Under the pieces are notes generated by a model, which was given only the letters and a program-made list of their open reading frames with translations, was not told the origin of the DNA and made no database searches. Of a DNA stretch of 64,000 nucleotides, positions 13,749 to 26,996 are shown piece after piece. The first letter of the stretch is position 1, and each line of letters begins with the position of its first letter. Position numbers and translations under genes: made by a program. The stretch is from Megamerina dolium (Eukaryota; Arthropoda; Insecta; Diptera; Megamerinidae): contig OY978526.1 of NCBI GenBank assembly GCA_963854835.1, positions 34,386,501 through 34,450,500 on the forward strand, read 5' to 3'.

Positions 13749-16700
13749 AGAAGCATGCATTGGGTGGGCGCATTATGCGACTAGCGCTATAGTGATGATG
13801 ATGATGATTATGCAACTATGGAGTCGAGAGAAGAAAGAGATCTTAGTCAAAATAAATCGAACAGTTCAATATACCTATATAATATCAGATAAATACAATA
13901 ATGTATTCCCTACATATACAAATATACAATGATATGGTCATATGAGTGCGAATGCATGTATTCAATGTATGTAGTATAATTCATAATTGTATGTGGCTAC
14001 TTAAGATAAAACAAACAAACAAACAAAAGTGTAACAATTCATGTAAATGTATGTGTGTACTACTAAGAGGAAATTAAAAATCACAAAGAAACAAAGAGAT
14101 AGAATTGATTAAGTACGTAATTAATTGCATTAGTTAATAAAGCTATTAAAACATTCACAGCATTGGGATAATGATAACAGATAAATAAATAAACAAACAA
14201 ACAAAATAACAACAACAACAACCACAGTAAAATTAGTAAATAATTAAACCTTATATTAAATATATATATATATAGTATATACACTGCATACATACATATA
14301 TACATATACATATATAGAATTTATACCGAGTACATATATATACATATATACGAGTACACTATATACACATATACTATATATACATACGAGTATATAATAT
14401 AGTATATACTTATATTTTTTTGTTTCGTTTTTCGACAATCGACAAATAGGCACTTGTACAAAGATACAATACAAACACAATAACAGCTACGACAACAACA
14501 ACAACAACAACCGTAATTGAAAATTCAAAAAACAAAATCGAAAAGGTGAAGTAAATTGAAAACTGTTTCTATATATGTACAATAATATTTTCATTTTGAG
14601 ATATTTATTTCTATTTCAAATTTCAATTCATTTTGAACTCAAAGTCAGCGTTACAATAACCAAGCAACCAACCAAACAGCCAGCCCAACTATGTAATAAT
14701 TACAATTGCATATACAACAATAATATGTGAACTTTATAATTAATATCATCTACTCTAAAACAACAACAATAATAGGAATTACATTTAGCAACCACAACAC
14801 AACAACAACAACAACAACAACAACAAGATCAACAACAGCAATAACAACTATTACTACTACTACTTATACTATTACAATTATTACAACTATTACATACTAC
14901 TACTACTACAACTGCAACTAAATACAACAACAACTACTACAAAATATTACTAATACATATAGTACAGATACTGTTACTTCTGCATACATGCATACAGACA
15001 ACACTGATGTAGTGTATGTCAACAAGATGGCATTTTGGAATTGAATTGAAGAAAAAAACAAAAACCAATCCATTTGCATTTAGATCCAATTTCAAATTGT
15101 CATAGTGACAATAGTAATAACTATGTAGACAACAGCTCCGTGTACTAGTACAATATCCGATCAAATACCAACCAAACAATAACAACAACAATAGATATCT
15201 AACTGAAAAAATTATCAACAATAAATTGAAATACCTACTACAATCACAGCAATAATCCAAATTCAAATTTATCATTTATCACTTTTTTTTTCTCTCAAGA
15301 TTTAATTTTGATTTTGATTTTATTTTCTATCTATGTGTGTATGTGTACATGCATAAAACTCGAAATCTTTTCATAATGCAAATCAATAAACAAAGCTGCC
15401 TTTACATTTACAAATACAACAACAACAACAAACAACCAAAAAAATACATGAATGTATTTAATAAAAAGCACACAAAATAGCAAAAAAATTTTATGTAATA
15501 TTGGAAAAATCAAACAAAATGAGTAAAAAAAAATTCAATTCAATTTAAATTAATTAATTAATTTCATTACGCATACATACATATACATATTCTTATGAAT
15601 AACTGTATACAAGTACATACGTATGCAGCTACATGGCAAAAGAATACATTCTTTTTGGCAAATCAAAATTATTATATATATGTGAATGTAAATGTATGTG
15701 TTATATTAGGGGACCGTATGCGATAATTATTTCAACAAATTTTATACCAGATAAAAGAAAATAAAATTCAAAAATTTCACATTTTTGCATAAATAGTTAC
15801 TTATAAAGATTAAAACGGTCCCTAGTTAAACTTACCACATTTGAATAAATCGAATGATTGGAATAGAAAATAAATTATAAGTAAAAAATTATATGTGTGT
15901 ACATATGTATGTGTCTTCACGTCGAGTATACCTCAAGAACATCATTATCATTTTGAACAAATAAAGCTGAGAATAAAACACCACCTTCAAAATAAATTCA
16001 AATACAATGGTATTTATAACACACATGCACACACACACACAAAATACAACATATTGAATTCGGGAATTGTAATCGTCATAATTATAATTGTTAATCGGAA
16101 TTAAAAATGTACATATACATATACTAACATTCATACGAGTACATCATATATGTTTCGAGCATTTGAACAAAACAAAAAGAAAAAAGAAAATTTTTTTTTA
16201 ATTATAAATAAATATTAAAACTAAATTTACACACACACACATACAATACCGACCCATATTTGCAAAAAAAAAACAAAAAAATAATAACAACAACAACAAA
16301 ACGTATCTATCTATGTATTTCAAATTAAATGTACCTTAAATATTTTGTGTGCTAGTTCGTAAGTGTCAAAAATAATAGTAGTAATAGCTACAACAACACA
16401 TGTACATGTAAATCAAAATCAAGAGCAAAAACAAAAAATTGTTTAGTGAAAATATTTATTAGATACTATTATTATTATTATGATTATTATTATTATCATC
16501 ACTACTACATACCTACCTACCTATTATAATTATTATCTATTTATTATTTCCTCTCAAAATCAAATCATTATGTGTGAGTATGCAAAATCAAAATTCAAAA
16601 ATAAACCAAAAAAAAAAAAAAGAAATTTATATATGAGTATATACACATACATACATATATACATATATTGTATTAAATGTCATGTCATCATAAGTTTGGA

Positions 16701-17264
16701 AAATATATTAGATATACTAAATTGTAAGCGATTATTATGTATGATAAAATTAAACACTTGAATGAGAGTATCATTTCGATAAGCAAAAAACATCTACATA
16801 CTTACACACATACATACACATATAAATACTTACGTATATGGAAAATTTGAGCATTTCTATTATTGATATCTAATTTTGAATTGAATTTTGAAATACATAC
16901 ATTTATGTACATGCAAACAAGCGTGCTTACAGATTTATTATATACATACTTATATACATACGAGACATACATACATACATTAGACACTATCTGTGATTTA
17001 TAATCCAAAATTTTGATGCAAATTTTCTAACTACTTAGGTGAAGAAGAAGTAAAACAACAACAACAACAGCAACCAATATAAGTAATACAAGTAATACAA
17101 AATACTTCTATAATTATAATTAGATAAAAGTCTAACAATTTAGATCGGATCGGATAATGATACATATACATACATACATGCATGTATGCATACAAATACA
17201 TATGTATGTTGCTTGAGATATCTATACATTTGTACTATGTATACTCATACATATACTGTGAACA

Positions 17265-18192
17265 ATAGAGTGGGTCGATGGAAAATGTCCATCTCTTAAT
17301 TGAAAGCTTACCTTAAGAGTTATCTGCACCATTTAATTTTTTTTTTTACTACTCTAAAAGCAGCCATAACTGTTGGATGTCATGTCAAATTTTTAAATAT
17401 ATTTATTTTTTAATAGAGATCTACGTAAAATTCAATGTCCTTAGTCCAACTTGTAGCTCTCCAATGCCTTTAAAAAATACCATTTGTCCAACCTATCTCC
17501 AACTTTGTATTGATTTCGGCTTTTTTGCTTGACTCAAATCTTATCTCCTGAAGCCAACTTCTCAAATTTAGAAAGAAACAACGTTAAATAATGACTTGTG
17601 AGTTGGTGCATTGTCTTGCAAAAATGCCAATGTGGCACTCATTTTTCAGCAAATTTCTTTATATTCAAAACCATATGTTATCTGTGTTGTTTTTGGTATT
17701 CCCGTTTTGTAGACATCACAACACATCAATTGCCTATGGATCGTAAACAAAGACTAAATTCACTGATCAATTTGATATTCGACATGTATTCATTCAAAGA
17801 TTTTAATATTTTAGTGCTATTACGCGCGCTAAAAATCTTTGCATATTCGCTAAGTTCAGTGCTGCCAATTACGTTCATTTTTTCCACTGCACAGAGATGT
17901 TACTTAACGATATCTATTTATTTAAACGTCAAAAATATTTTAATTAAAATGAAAAGGAAGTCACAACAAAATTATTTCTCTATTTTTGATACATTTAATC
18001 AATTAAATAATCAGTATTAGTTCTATTTAAAATTTGTAGATAAATTAAATCATCTCTGTTGAGAAGACTTAGCATCCATGTCGTTTTATTGGCATAAATA
18101 TAGCGAGTTATGATTTTTTAAAAACCCAATTTGGCTGATTTTAGAGTGCCAAGATGCTCTCAAGTTAAGCTTTCAAGCGACCCAAACTAATG
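17265..18192 (-). mobile_element. Degenerate mariner element (transposase fossil, minus strand)
   Basis: Both ends carry a related inverted sequence: GGGTCG, then a few bases, then TTGAAAGCTTA, then CTTAAGAG at the left, and its complement AGCTTTCAAGCGACCC at the right. On the reverse strand 17628-17593 reads AFLQDNAPTHKS, the second catalytic block of mariner-type DD34D transposases. Further on, YFLKALESYKLD resembles the family's C-terminal region. Stops and frame breaks are numerous and the element is about 0.93 kb, shorter than a full mariner. The ORF at 17598-18020 on the + strand is antisense to it. Confidence 0.65.
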
Positions 18193-21100
18193 TATGTACA
18201 ATAGAAGCAAAGAACTACGATAAATGCTAGAAATACACTTATTTCAATGCTTAACGCAAACATTTAACTGAACATATTTTGGAATATTTATACATATAAT
18301 TCACACATTTAAATATAAACAAAATTATAACAAAATTGTAAATAATATGTTCATATGTATTAGCGTATTACTCTATACGATACCAAACAACATCAAGCAC
18401 GAGAGATCTTTGTTTTATTAGAGTCAAGCATATGAAGTATAAGTAACAAACCGCCAATATATTTTCATTTTTGAATAACAAGAACAACAACAGCAACAGC
18501 AACAACAAATTAAAACAAAACTAAAAGTGCAATTAATGTGGGAGGGGCTTCAAATGAATACATAATATTCATTAGATGGAGAACAAAAATAAATAAGAGT
18601 TTACATAAGTACATAAAGAAATGAATATGAATATGAATTTTTTTTTTTTTCTTTTTAAATCAAATGGGGGCAAACAATAAGAAACTTTAGAAATATATGT
18701 GTAATTTAAATAAGATAAACCAAAATGAATAAAAATGTACTAAATAAATAGAGAAATATGAAAACTATTTACAAAGAAACATAGTACTTGTCAAAACAAA
18801 AAACATCATGATTTCAACTTAATTTTTGAAAAATTTTTAATTTTTTTTTTTGAATAATTTGCCAAAAGCGAAATAACATCTATCAAATAGCAAGAAAATA
18901 ATTAAAAATGTATATTTAGAATATTTCAATATGCAATTAAATTTTATAGAGTACTATGTTAGTATTCCCTTTAAATTTTTCTAATATTTTTATAGACACA
19001 AACAAAAACATTGTTGTTTTTATAGTATTTCTTATATTACAGGTATATACGAACTAGAGTGCTCTATTATTTTTTGAAGTACTAGAACATATTCTACCGA
19101 AAAAAAATTATGGTCACACGTCAGCAAGTAATTGGCAATTTTTCGAAGGGTAATATTGCTTGTGAAAGTCCTCTTTGATGAAATTCTGATAAATGAGATG
19201 TCGCACAAATACCGTCATTAGTTATCATTATCATTAGTTATGACATTGTTCAAACGCAGAATTTGTGAAAAAATATGATCGACCAAGGTTTTTTAAAGCA
19301 TTTAGTGTCAAAGTGTCATTCTCTATGGAATATAATATATTGATTTTTTTTTTTTGGCATTGTTATTATTTTGCATTCTTCATTGAAATATTGCTGGCCA
19401 TATTTTCCTATTTGCATAATATGCATTCTCCTCCATCAGCTTAACACCATTCGGCCGTGAAAATATGTAAGGTGTAACTTTGATTCTCCTTGGTAGCTCG
19501 TATTATGATTTTCATTACAATATTTTAGGCCGTAAACACTTTAAAAGGACAAAACCAATTTTCTTAAATCATTTTTCTTTCAACATTTGCACTTTCTCAT
19601 TTTTTCGGTGTTGCAAAAAACATATTTTTCTAATCTACATAGTTACTTTTATTAGTTAATAAATAATATTTCTACAGTTAGTCATGAAATTATTTCGATA
19701 TTCATATTTCAGATTAAAATTTTGTGTCTTATTATTTGCAAAAGTTTGACAAAATTGTCGCACAAAAATTTGTGAATAAAAAGTCGCTTCTATTCTCAAA
19801 GTTGACATTATGACATTGTCACTGTGACTGCACGACAGTCACTATAAAAGTCGTCAGAAATACTCTGATTTAGTTTAAAAAATGAGGCGGGAAAGTGCAA
19901 TTAACAATATTTAAATTCATAATAATAATATTATTGTAGTATGAGGATAATCGTTCATTGACGGAACTCCTTTTTATAACTTTGGCAGTCTGTTTTGATA
20001 AATTTTGTATTTGAAAGAAATACATATGAGGAGAGGATTATGATCAACCATCTCTGTACAGATCCTTAAATATTTCAATTTGTGTTCACACCAACCAACA
20101 AATGTATTGCATACGTTGGTATTGCTACTGAATATTCGAAATTGCACTCAATGTTAAACCGATCTAAATTCAAATGATATTTTTAATTTTTTCTCGTTAT
20201 TGCATACGACAACAAAACAAATAAGTATCAGCTGGATGTCATCACAGTCAGTGCCCATATTTGCATGTACTATAGTACATAATTAATTACCTTAACAATA
20301 GTCTGAAATAATTCGCCGTCAGTCCGTTGTCTATCGATAGATGTAATATTATATACCAAGTATATTAAAAAAAAACACCATAAAGTAATTAATTACAAAT
20401 AGTACACAATAGTACTTGGATTCACTGCTGCCGAAGACATCAAAGCTGAAACACAAACTGAAGGGACATTTCTAATTAGGATAGGATTTCTATTGAATAA
20501 CCTAAATACATTTGTAGGTACAGAAATTTGATAGAAAATATGGCATATGGGCGAATATGTGGGCTAAGTGACATTGTACAGTGGGCATATTGTGATCATA
20601 TAGACACACACATACACACATACACACACACGAAGAGAGATAGCGAATACGATCACGTAAAGTATGTATGCATATGTGCAAGTATATAAAATCCCTCAGG
20701 TATGTGTTTTATTTTCGGAGAGAAACAAGATTGACTACCATATTTTATACTATTTTAAATTAATAGATATAAATGTAGGGCTATTTAAAGAAGAAGGGCG
20801 ACTATACTTTTGGATGATGATCACCATTTAAATACGACGATAACTCGACTCAGAAATCGGGATAACGAGTAAAACATGAAAGTATAGACATTTTTATATT
20901 TTTTTCCTTTTTAGTTGGGTTCGAAATCTGATTTGCATTTATACGTATTTGCTTCAAGAAATTGTACATGAAATTGATTAAATTTGCACATATGGATTTT
21001 TTTATTATGTACGTAATAAGTATTAGCAGTATAATAAATTAGTTGGAAAATGTGGCAAAAAAGGGGATAATTTAATTAGGATTTCTATTTTATTTTTTTG

Positions 21101-22354
21101 TTTCGTTTCTTATTTTTTTTTTTTCTCGCTAGACGCTCCTATGTGTATAACATGAGCCTAGGGCGGCGGCTACTGTTACTGCTGCTGTACGTATGTTGGT
21201 AGCGCTGCTGCTTGTATATATAGAATCAATTGAATTATAGTGCAATTGTTAAAAACAGAAAATAACAAAAATACATAATAATGTTAATGTGAAATATAAA
21301 TCAAAAATCTTAAATTGTTAGAATTTTCATTAAAAATTACATACATACATACATAGAGATATAAATATGTATGTATGTATGTATTTAGAACAAGGGAATT
21401 TGTATAAAAGTATATGATTTCATATTAAAAATATTATAGGTACATACATACATATATGTCTACTTATATACTTATTTTAATTTAGTTGTATTCTTTGCAA
21501 TTAATTTTACATATGTACATAAAATATGTGTACATACATGCATACTGTGTCGAATTTCTTTATGTATGTTTTTTTTTTTTGTTTGTTTTGTTTCAAATCC
21601 TGTTGATCCGATGGCATGGATGGATGAATAGAGAAGAGACATTGAAGTAATTCTTCAGAAAATAATCAAGAAAAAGAAATATAAATTTAACAACAACAAT
21701 AAAAGAAATTTAACAAAAATATATAAATTAAACTTACATATACATACATACATACATACATATATTTATAACGTAGATCTTTTTATATACAAAAACAAAA
21801 CACCCAGATACCTTTAAGATATTCTATTTTTTATGCAAAATATACTTTTTCTATTTAACACTTAACTACAATACATATGAACGTAAAACAGCAAAATAAA
21901 CAACAACAACAACAAAAACGGAACATAAATCGTTGCAATGACCTCTAGTACCAAATGTAATTATGAATATTATAAAAAAGAAAAAGTGTTTATTTTATTA
22001 TAATTATGTATTTGCTTCTGTATTTTTCACGATCATTTTTTATATGCATGCCTGAATACATCAATGTGAAATGTATGTGAAAAACGAATAGCAACAACAA
22101 AATTTAATTCATGTTATATCAAGAATAAGTAAACGAAATTTAAGTTTGTAATTATAACTTGAAGGGACAAAGAAATTATCAATTTAATACAATATTATTT
22201 ACATATTAAGGAAAGGAAAATTTCATAAAATTTATACATGTATGTTGAAATACAATTTTGAATAAAAAACAACAACAATAAATAAAAAGTGAAAGATAAA
22301 ACGAACGTGTATGCAAAATAAAAACGAGAAACAAAACTAAACACTAAAATGGGA

Positions 22355-22927
22355 GGCTGTAAACAGTTTCAAATGCTCACTCTTTAATTGAAAAAATACC
22401 CTCTCGACCACGAAGAACAGCCAAATGGATTTCTGATCACAACTTTGTAGTTTTATGGCTGATTTGCAAATATTGTGTATGTACGAGTACTGCATTTGCT
22501 TCTCAGACTTCAATGGCCTCTGATGTCAAATTGAGCAGTAATTACAGCAATTCAGAGTTGTAGTCTATTAACATAGATCGAATTGAATCCCATACAAAAT
22601 TTGCCTTTAAAGTGTTTTATTAAATTTATAAAGAACAATTTTATAGCTTTTTCTCTTAAGAGTTACAATTAATGAATAGAAAAATTCAAGTTAGAGAGCT
22701 ACAACCCTGAGTTACTAAATCCACTGGCCAAACTTGACCTTGATAATGTTCATCGATAGATTTTCACCCATATTATGATAAATATTTGCAATTCGACTAT
22801 CAAATTACAAAATTAAGATCAAAATACGAATTTCAGTTTTTCGCGAGTGTCAAACAAAATTTGTTTGAATGGTGTCGAGATGCTCTCAACATAAGCTTTC
22901 AATTAAGGGGTCGACAGCGTCCCAACA
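22355..22927 (+). mobile_element. Second degenerate relative of the 17.3-kb mariner element
   Basis: The right end (GAGATGCTCTCAACATAAGC, then TTTCAATTAAGGGGTCGACA) matches the terminal sequence of the 17.3-kb copy. The left end near 22380 keeps CACTCTTTAATTGAAAA. An internal AGAGAGCTACAA segment is shared with the first copy in the opposite orientation. No coding frame survives. Boundaries and orientation are approximate. Confidence 0.5.
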
Positions 22928-23208
22928 TACTATAAACTTACACACATGCACACACAAATCAATCCAAGCAATAGAATCAACAGAGAAAGAAAAAAAAACG
23001 ATAGGGAGAACAACAACAACAACAATGCCATTCAAAATTCATACGTAATTTTCCAATTATTATATGTATTTTTTCTTTTTTTTTTTTTTTAATTTTATTG
23101 CCTTTACAATTTGTTCTATAACCGAAGAAGAGAAAAAAGAATAGAAAAAACAAACACATACCAGAAATGTGAATAAATGCATACCAATCAGAATAACACC
23201 AACCATAT

Positions 23209-23324
23209 CTGCAATAGCCCAGTCAAACAACAACAGCAACAACAACAAAATTTACAATAGTCACATCTGAAATAGCCCGGTCAAACAACAACAACAGTAA
23301 TATCAAAATTTACAATAGCCACAA
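23209..23324 (+). repeat. 58-bp direct tandem duplication
   Basis: Two adjacent units (23209-23266 and 23267-23324) share, in order, CTGNAATAGCCC, GTCAAACAACAACA, then a CAA-rich stretch, then AAAATTTACAATAG and CACA. They differ at a few positions only, so the duplication is fairly recent. It lies in the putative 3' UTR tract. Confidence 0.8.
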
Positions 23325-26300
23325 TATGTGTGTGTTGAATATACTTAGTTTTGTACAAGAAAAACAACACCTACATATGCGTACGTCAAAGTACTTATAT
23401 TGTACAAAACGACAATTAGACTCTAAAATTGACATGAGTAATCAAAGAAATAGAAAAAAACGAAAGATATATGTGAAAAAAAAAAAATAATTAACTTAAC
23501 ATAAAAAAAGGTGTAATACCAACTAATTGGAAGGAATATTGAACATAAACTGAATGCCGACAGTCGATTGTTTTTCTTTTAATATTAATACACACACACA
23601 CACATAACAACTTACACATACAAACACAAACATACACCCATACTCTTTCAATAAAAGAAAAAATAATCCATTTTTTTCTTACAAAATAGTTAAACAACAA
23701 TATAACTTACAATAGCCAGCATCCATAGTACTCTTTTACAATAGTCTACTACATACAATAGTGCATAATATTTAACTCTACAACAATACAATATTCAATA
23801 ATTACAATTAACAAACAATAGCAAACAATAATAATAATAACAACAACAACAACAACAACAATAGCAACAATATGTTTTTTATTCATATTTAATGGTATTC
23901 GCATTGGTCAAATCCAATTTAAAATTAAATCCTAATCCCGAATATTATCATATTTTTTTTTAGTTTCTTTTGATTTTTGAAAATCCTTTATAAATATACA
24001 TAGGTATATAAATGTTACTCATGTTTCCGAAAATAGCGAATCATTTAATTTTGAATTTGTTGTTTTTTTTTTTTGTTTTTTCTTTATAATAAATCAACAA
24101 ATACATATATTGAACTAACTACAGTGTAAAGTGAATATATGTTGTACTACAATACATACATGTATACAGTTTCATGATTAACAACAACAACAAAATACAA
24201 ACCAATAATCTTCTTTTCCACAATCAGCAGCTAATTATCCAGATTACTTACAATAGCATTACAATAGAATTAAGTCAGTTAACTACAACCACAACAACAA
24301 CAACAACAACAATTACAATAGCAATAGAAATGATAACAAAACAAAAGTAAATACAAAAATTAAAAACAACTCATTATTCTAATCAAATTATTTATAAAAA
24401 TAAATGAAAAACATTTCAAACAACAACAAAGAAACAATTATAATAATCAAATAATGTTTTTTGTTGATTTATTTAAGATTAATGCGTTACATGCATATAA
24501 CTGTTTTTCATATTATTTATTTTTGATTTGCTTGTTAAATTATATACAATTTTGCAGACATTTTTCATTACAATTAAATGCAATAGTGTTTCTCGTTTTT
24601 TTTCTACACTGCATAATATAAAATAATATGCAATTAAACTGTAAGAATTGAATAAATGAACAGTTTAATTTGTTTTCTTTTTTATTAAATATGAAATAAT
24701 GTATTTCGTTTTCTTTCACTTTATGCAAACCAATATAATACATACATACGTGCATCCATATGGGTATGTATATGCAAATGTAAAACAACAATAGCCCGTA
24801 AGTTGAAGAAATATTATATTTTTAGCATTTAATTAATAAATCGATATGCATACATAAAATCTATAAATAAACAAGACTACATGAAATTTCGTTTATTAAC
24901 CAACGCAAACACACACATGCATACAGTAATTGAAACTGTTAAACAATTAATACAACAATAATTGTAATGAATTTTTTTTTTTAATGAGAAGAAGATATAT
25001 GTGCATGTACAGGCTTTACACTTCAAATTCGCTTCTGTGCAAACCACCTCATTTCTTTATTTTTACAAAATAAATTCACCCTTTCATAAAGTATTAGTAC
25101 ATTTTTAAAAATGCCCCAATGCGATTGATCGTTTCTTCTATTAATTAAAATTAGCATTTTTGTTGCAATTGTTTCCGATTCAAACAATCGTAGAAAAAAA
25201 TTTATAATCGAAAGAGGTCAATTTGGTTTGTAATAGTTAATTTGGTTTGGAATAATATTAATTTGAAGTGAAACGACCTGTATAGTAATATTTTCTTCAA
25301 ATGTCACTTGATTCAAATTTTATTATTTAGTATTTTGAAATGAAATGAAATGAGTTTTTCTGTTGTTGACTTTATTATTATAATATTTTTTATCATTAAA
25401 AAGTGTTTGTATCGTTTAAAAGAGAAGTAAGATAAATAACAAACAAACAAAACCATTAAAATTTTGTTAATGCGTAGATGTATGTTTATATACATATTTA
25501 TATATTTACATAAAAACATATATATATTATATATTATTATGATTTTTCGATGAATTGTTCTTTTTTTTATTTTTACTACATACGATTATTATATATTCTT
25601 ACTATATAATTATTATAAATTCATAATTAGCATTTTGAATTATCTTTTTCGTTATTTACATTTACATTTAATGCTTAATGTTAATGTTAATTAATATACA
25701 TACATACATACATATATATTCATACGAATATTTTAATAATTAATAAATAAATAAATACATACATATTTTAGTTAAACACGTTTCAATGCTTTTTTACTTT
25801 AATTTCTTATTCAAGTCTTTTTTTTTTTTTCTTTCCTACAAAGAAAATTATCTTAATTCAATGCATATGTACTACACATAATACAGAAATTACATACATA
25901 TATCCATACATAAATACATACAAAGTACTTAGTACTTAGTATGAAATCACACAAGATTTTTTCAACATAATAATTCAATATTCTCACTTGCAATACGAAT
26001 ACGAATTATAAGCAATATCAGAAAAATAAAATAGTAATAAATATTAAAATAAAACAAACAAAACAAAAAAGAAAACAAACAAACAATAGTCCAAAGTAAA
26101 TATTGACCGTGTTAAGGTTTCAAATGACACAAGATGTTGTATAAATCGACAATGATTTCAATATCAAACACGTGTCGATTTGACATCTAATGTGAATCAT
26201 AACACAGCCATTATTTGCTCCATTTTCACATTCAAATTGGCTTCAAACAACAACAACAACAACAACAACAGCAAAAATAACAACTGCAATAGTAAACGGA

Positions 26301-26849
26301 AAAGGGAAAAAATATCAAAACAATTAACTACTTGTAATACGTACTATGTTCAGACGGCAACGAAATAATACTATTTCGACAGTTTTCAATTTTCATTTGT
26401 CAAGTGAAACTAAGAGAATTTCCAAATTGCATTGAAATTGTTTAAAAAATAAAGCATTTATAACCATAGACAATATTGCGAAAAATCAAAGAAAACATAA
26501 GCCAATAATAGCAACATTGAGAAATATCTGAATAGTTTTGCACATAGCAATGAAAAACCATGGTTAAATTTTCCAATACGAGTATATTCTGGCTTTTCAA
26601 CATAATCTTCTAAAACTGAAATGTACTTAGTCCAACGTTTTTAAAGTATGATTCCTGAAAGTCTACAAAATATGCATAGTATAAAAAGCTTTCCCAGCAG
26701 AAACTTTTTCAGGGTTGGAAACAGATAATGGCCGCTGAGAGCAAAATCTGGTGAATACTGTAATGTTCAAGATATTCATTCTTTAATTCATTGAATATAG
26801 CCAAAATGAGAACATGTTTGTTATCTTGATGATCTTCAAATGATCATCA

Positions 26850-26996
26850 AGCTCAGTAGCTCAGTGGATAGGGCGTTGGCTTTCTGATCTGTAGGTCGTA
26901 GGTTCCAAAATTTACCATGCACAACAGTACTGGAAGATAAGCTCAGCCAAAGAGCCCTTCAGGGCCTATAAGTGCCACATATTTATTTATTTTTTT
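26850..26996 (+). repeat. Short-form tRNA-derived SINE
   Basis: The head is tRNA-like, with a perfect A box TAGCTCAGTGG at 26857-26867 and an anticodon-arm-like stretch; GGTTC begins the B box at 26901. The B box then jumps directly to the tail CCAAAATTT, which continues to AAGTGCCACATATTTATTT and a T-rich end. The body found in the copies at 36.1 and 37.8 kb is absent, so this is a deleted or distinct short subfamily. Confidence 0.8.

Noticed and set aside
17598..18020. 140-codon plus-strand ORF
   Set aside because: It is antisense to a mariner transposase fossil (LQDNAPTHKS on the other strand).
26850..26925. Possible functional tRNA gene
   Set aside because: A box is perfect, but the B box is broken and no acceptor stem closes; it continues into a SINE tail.
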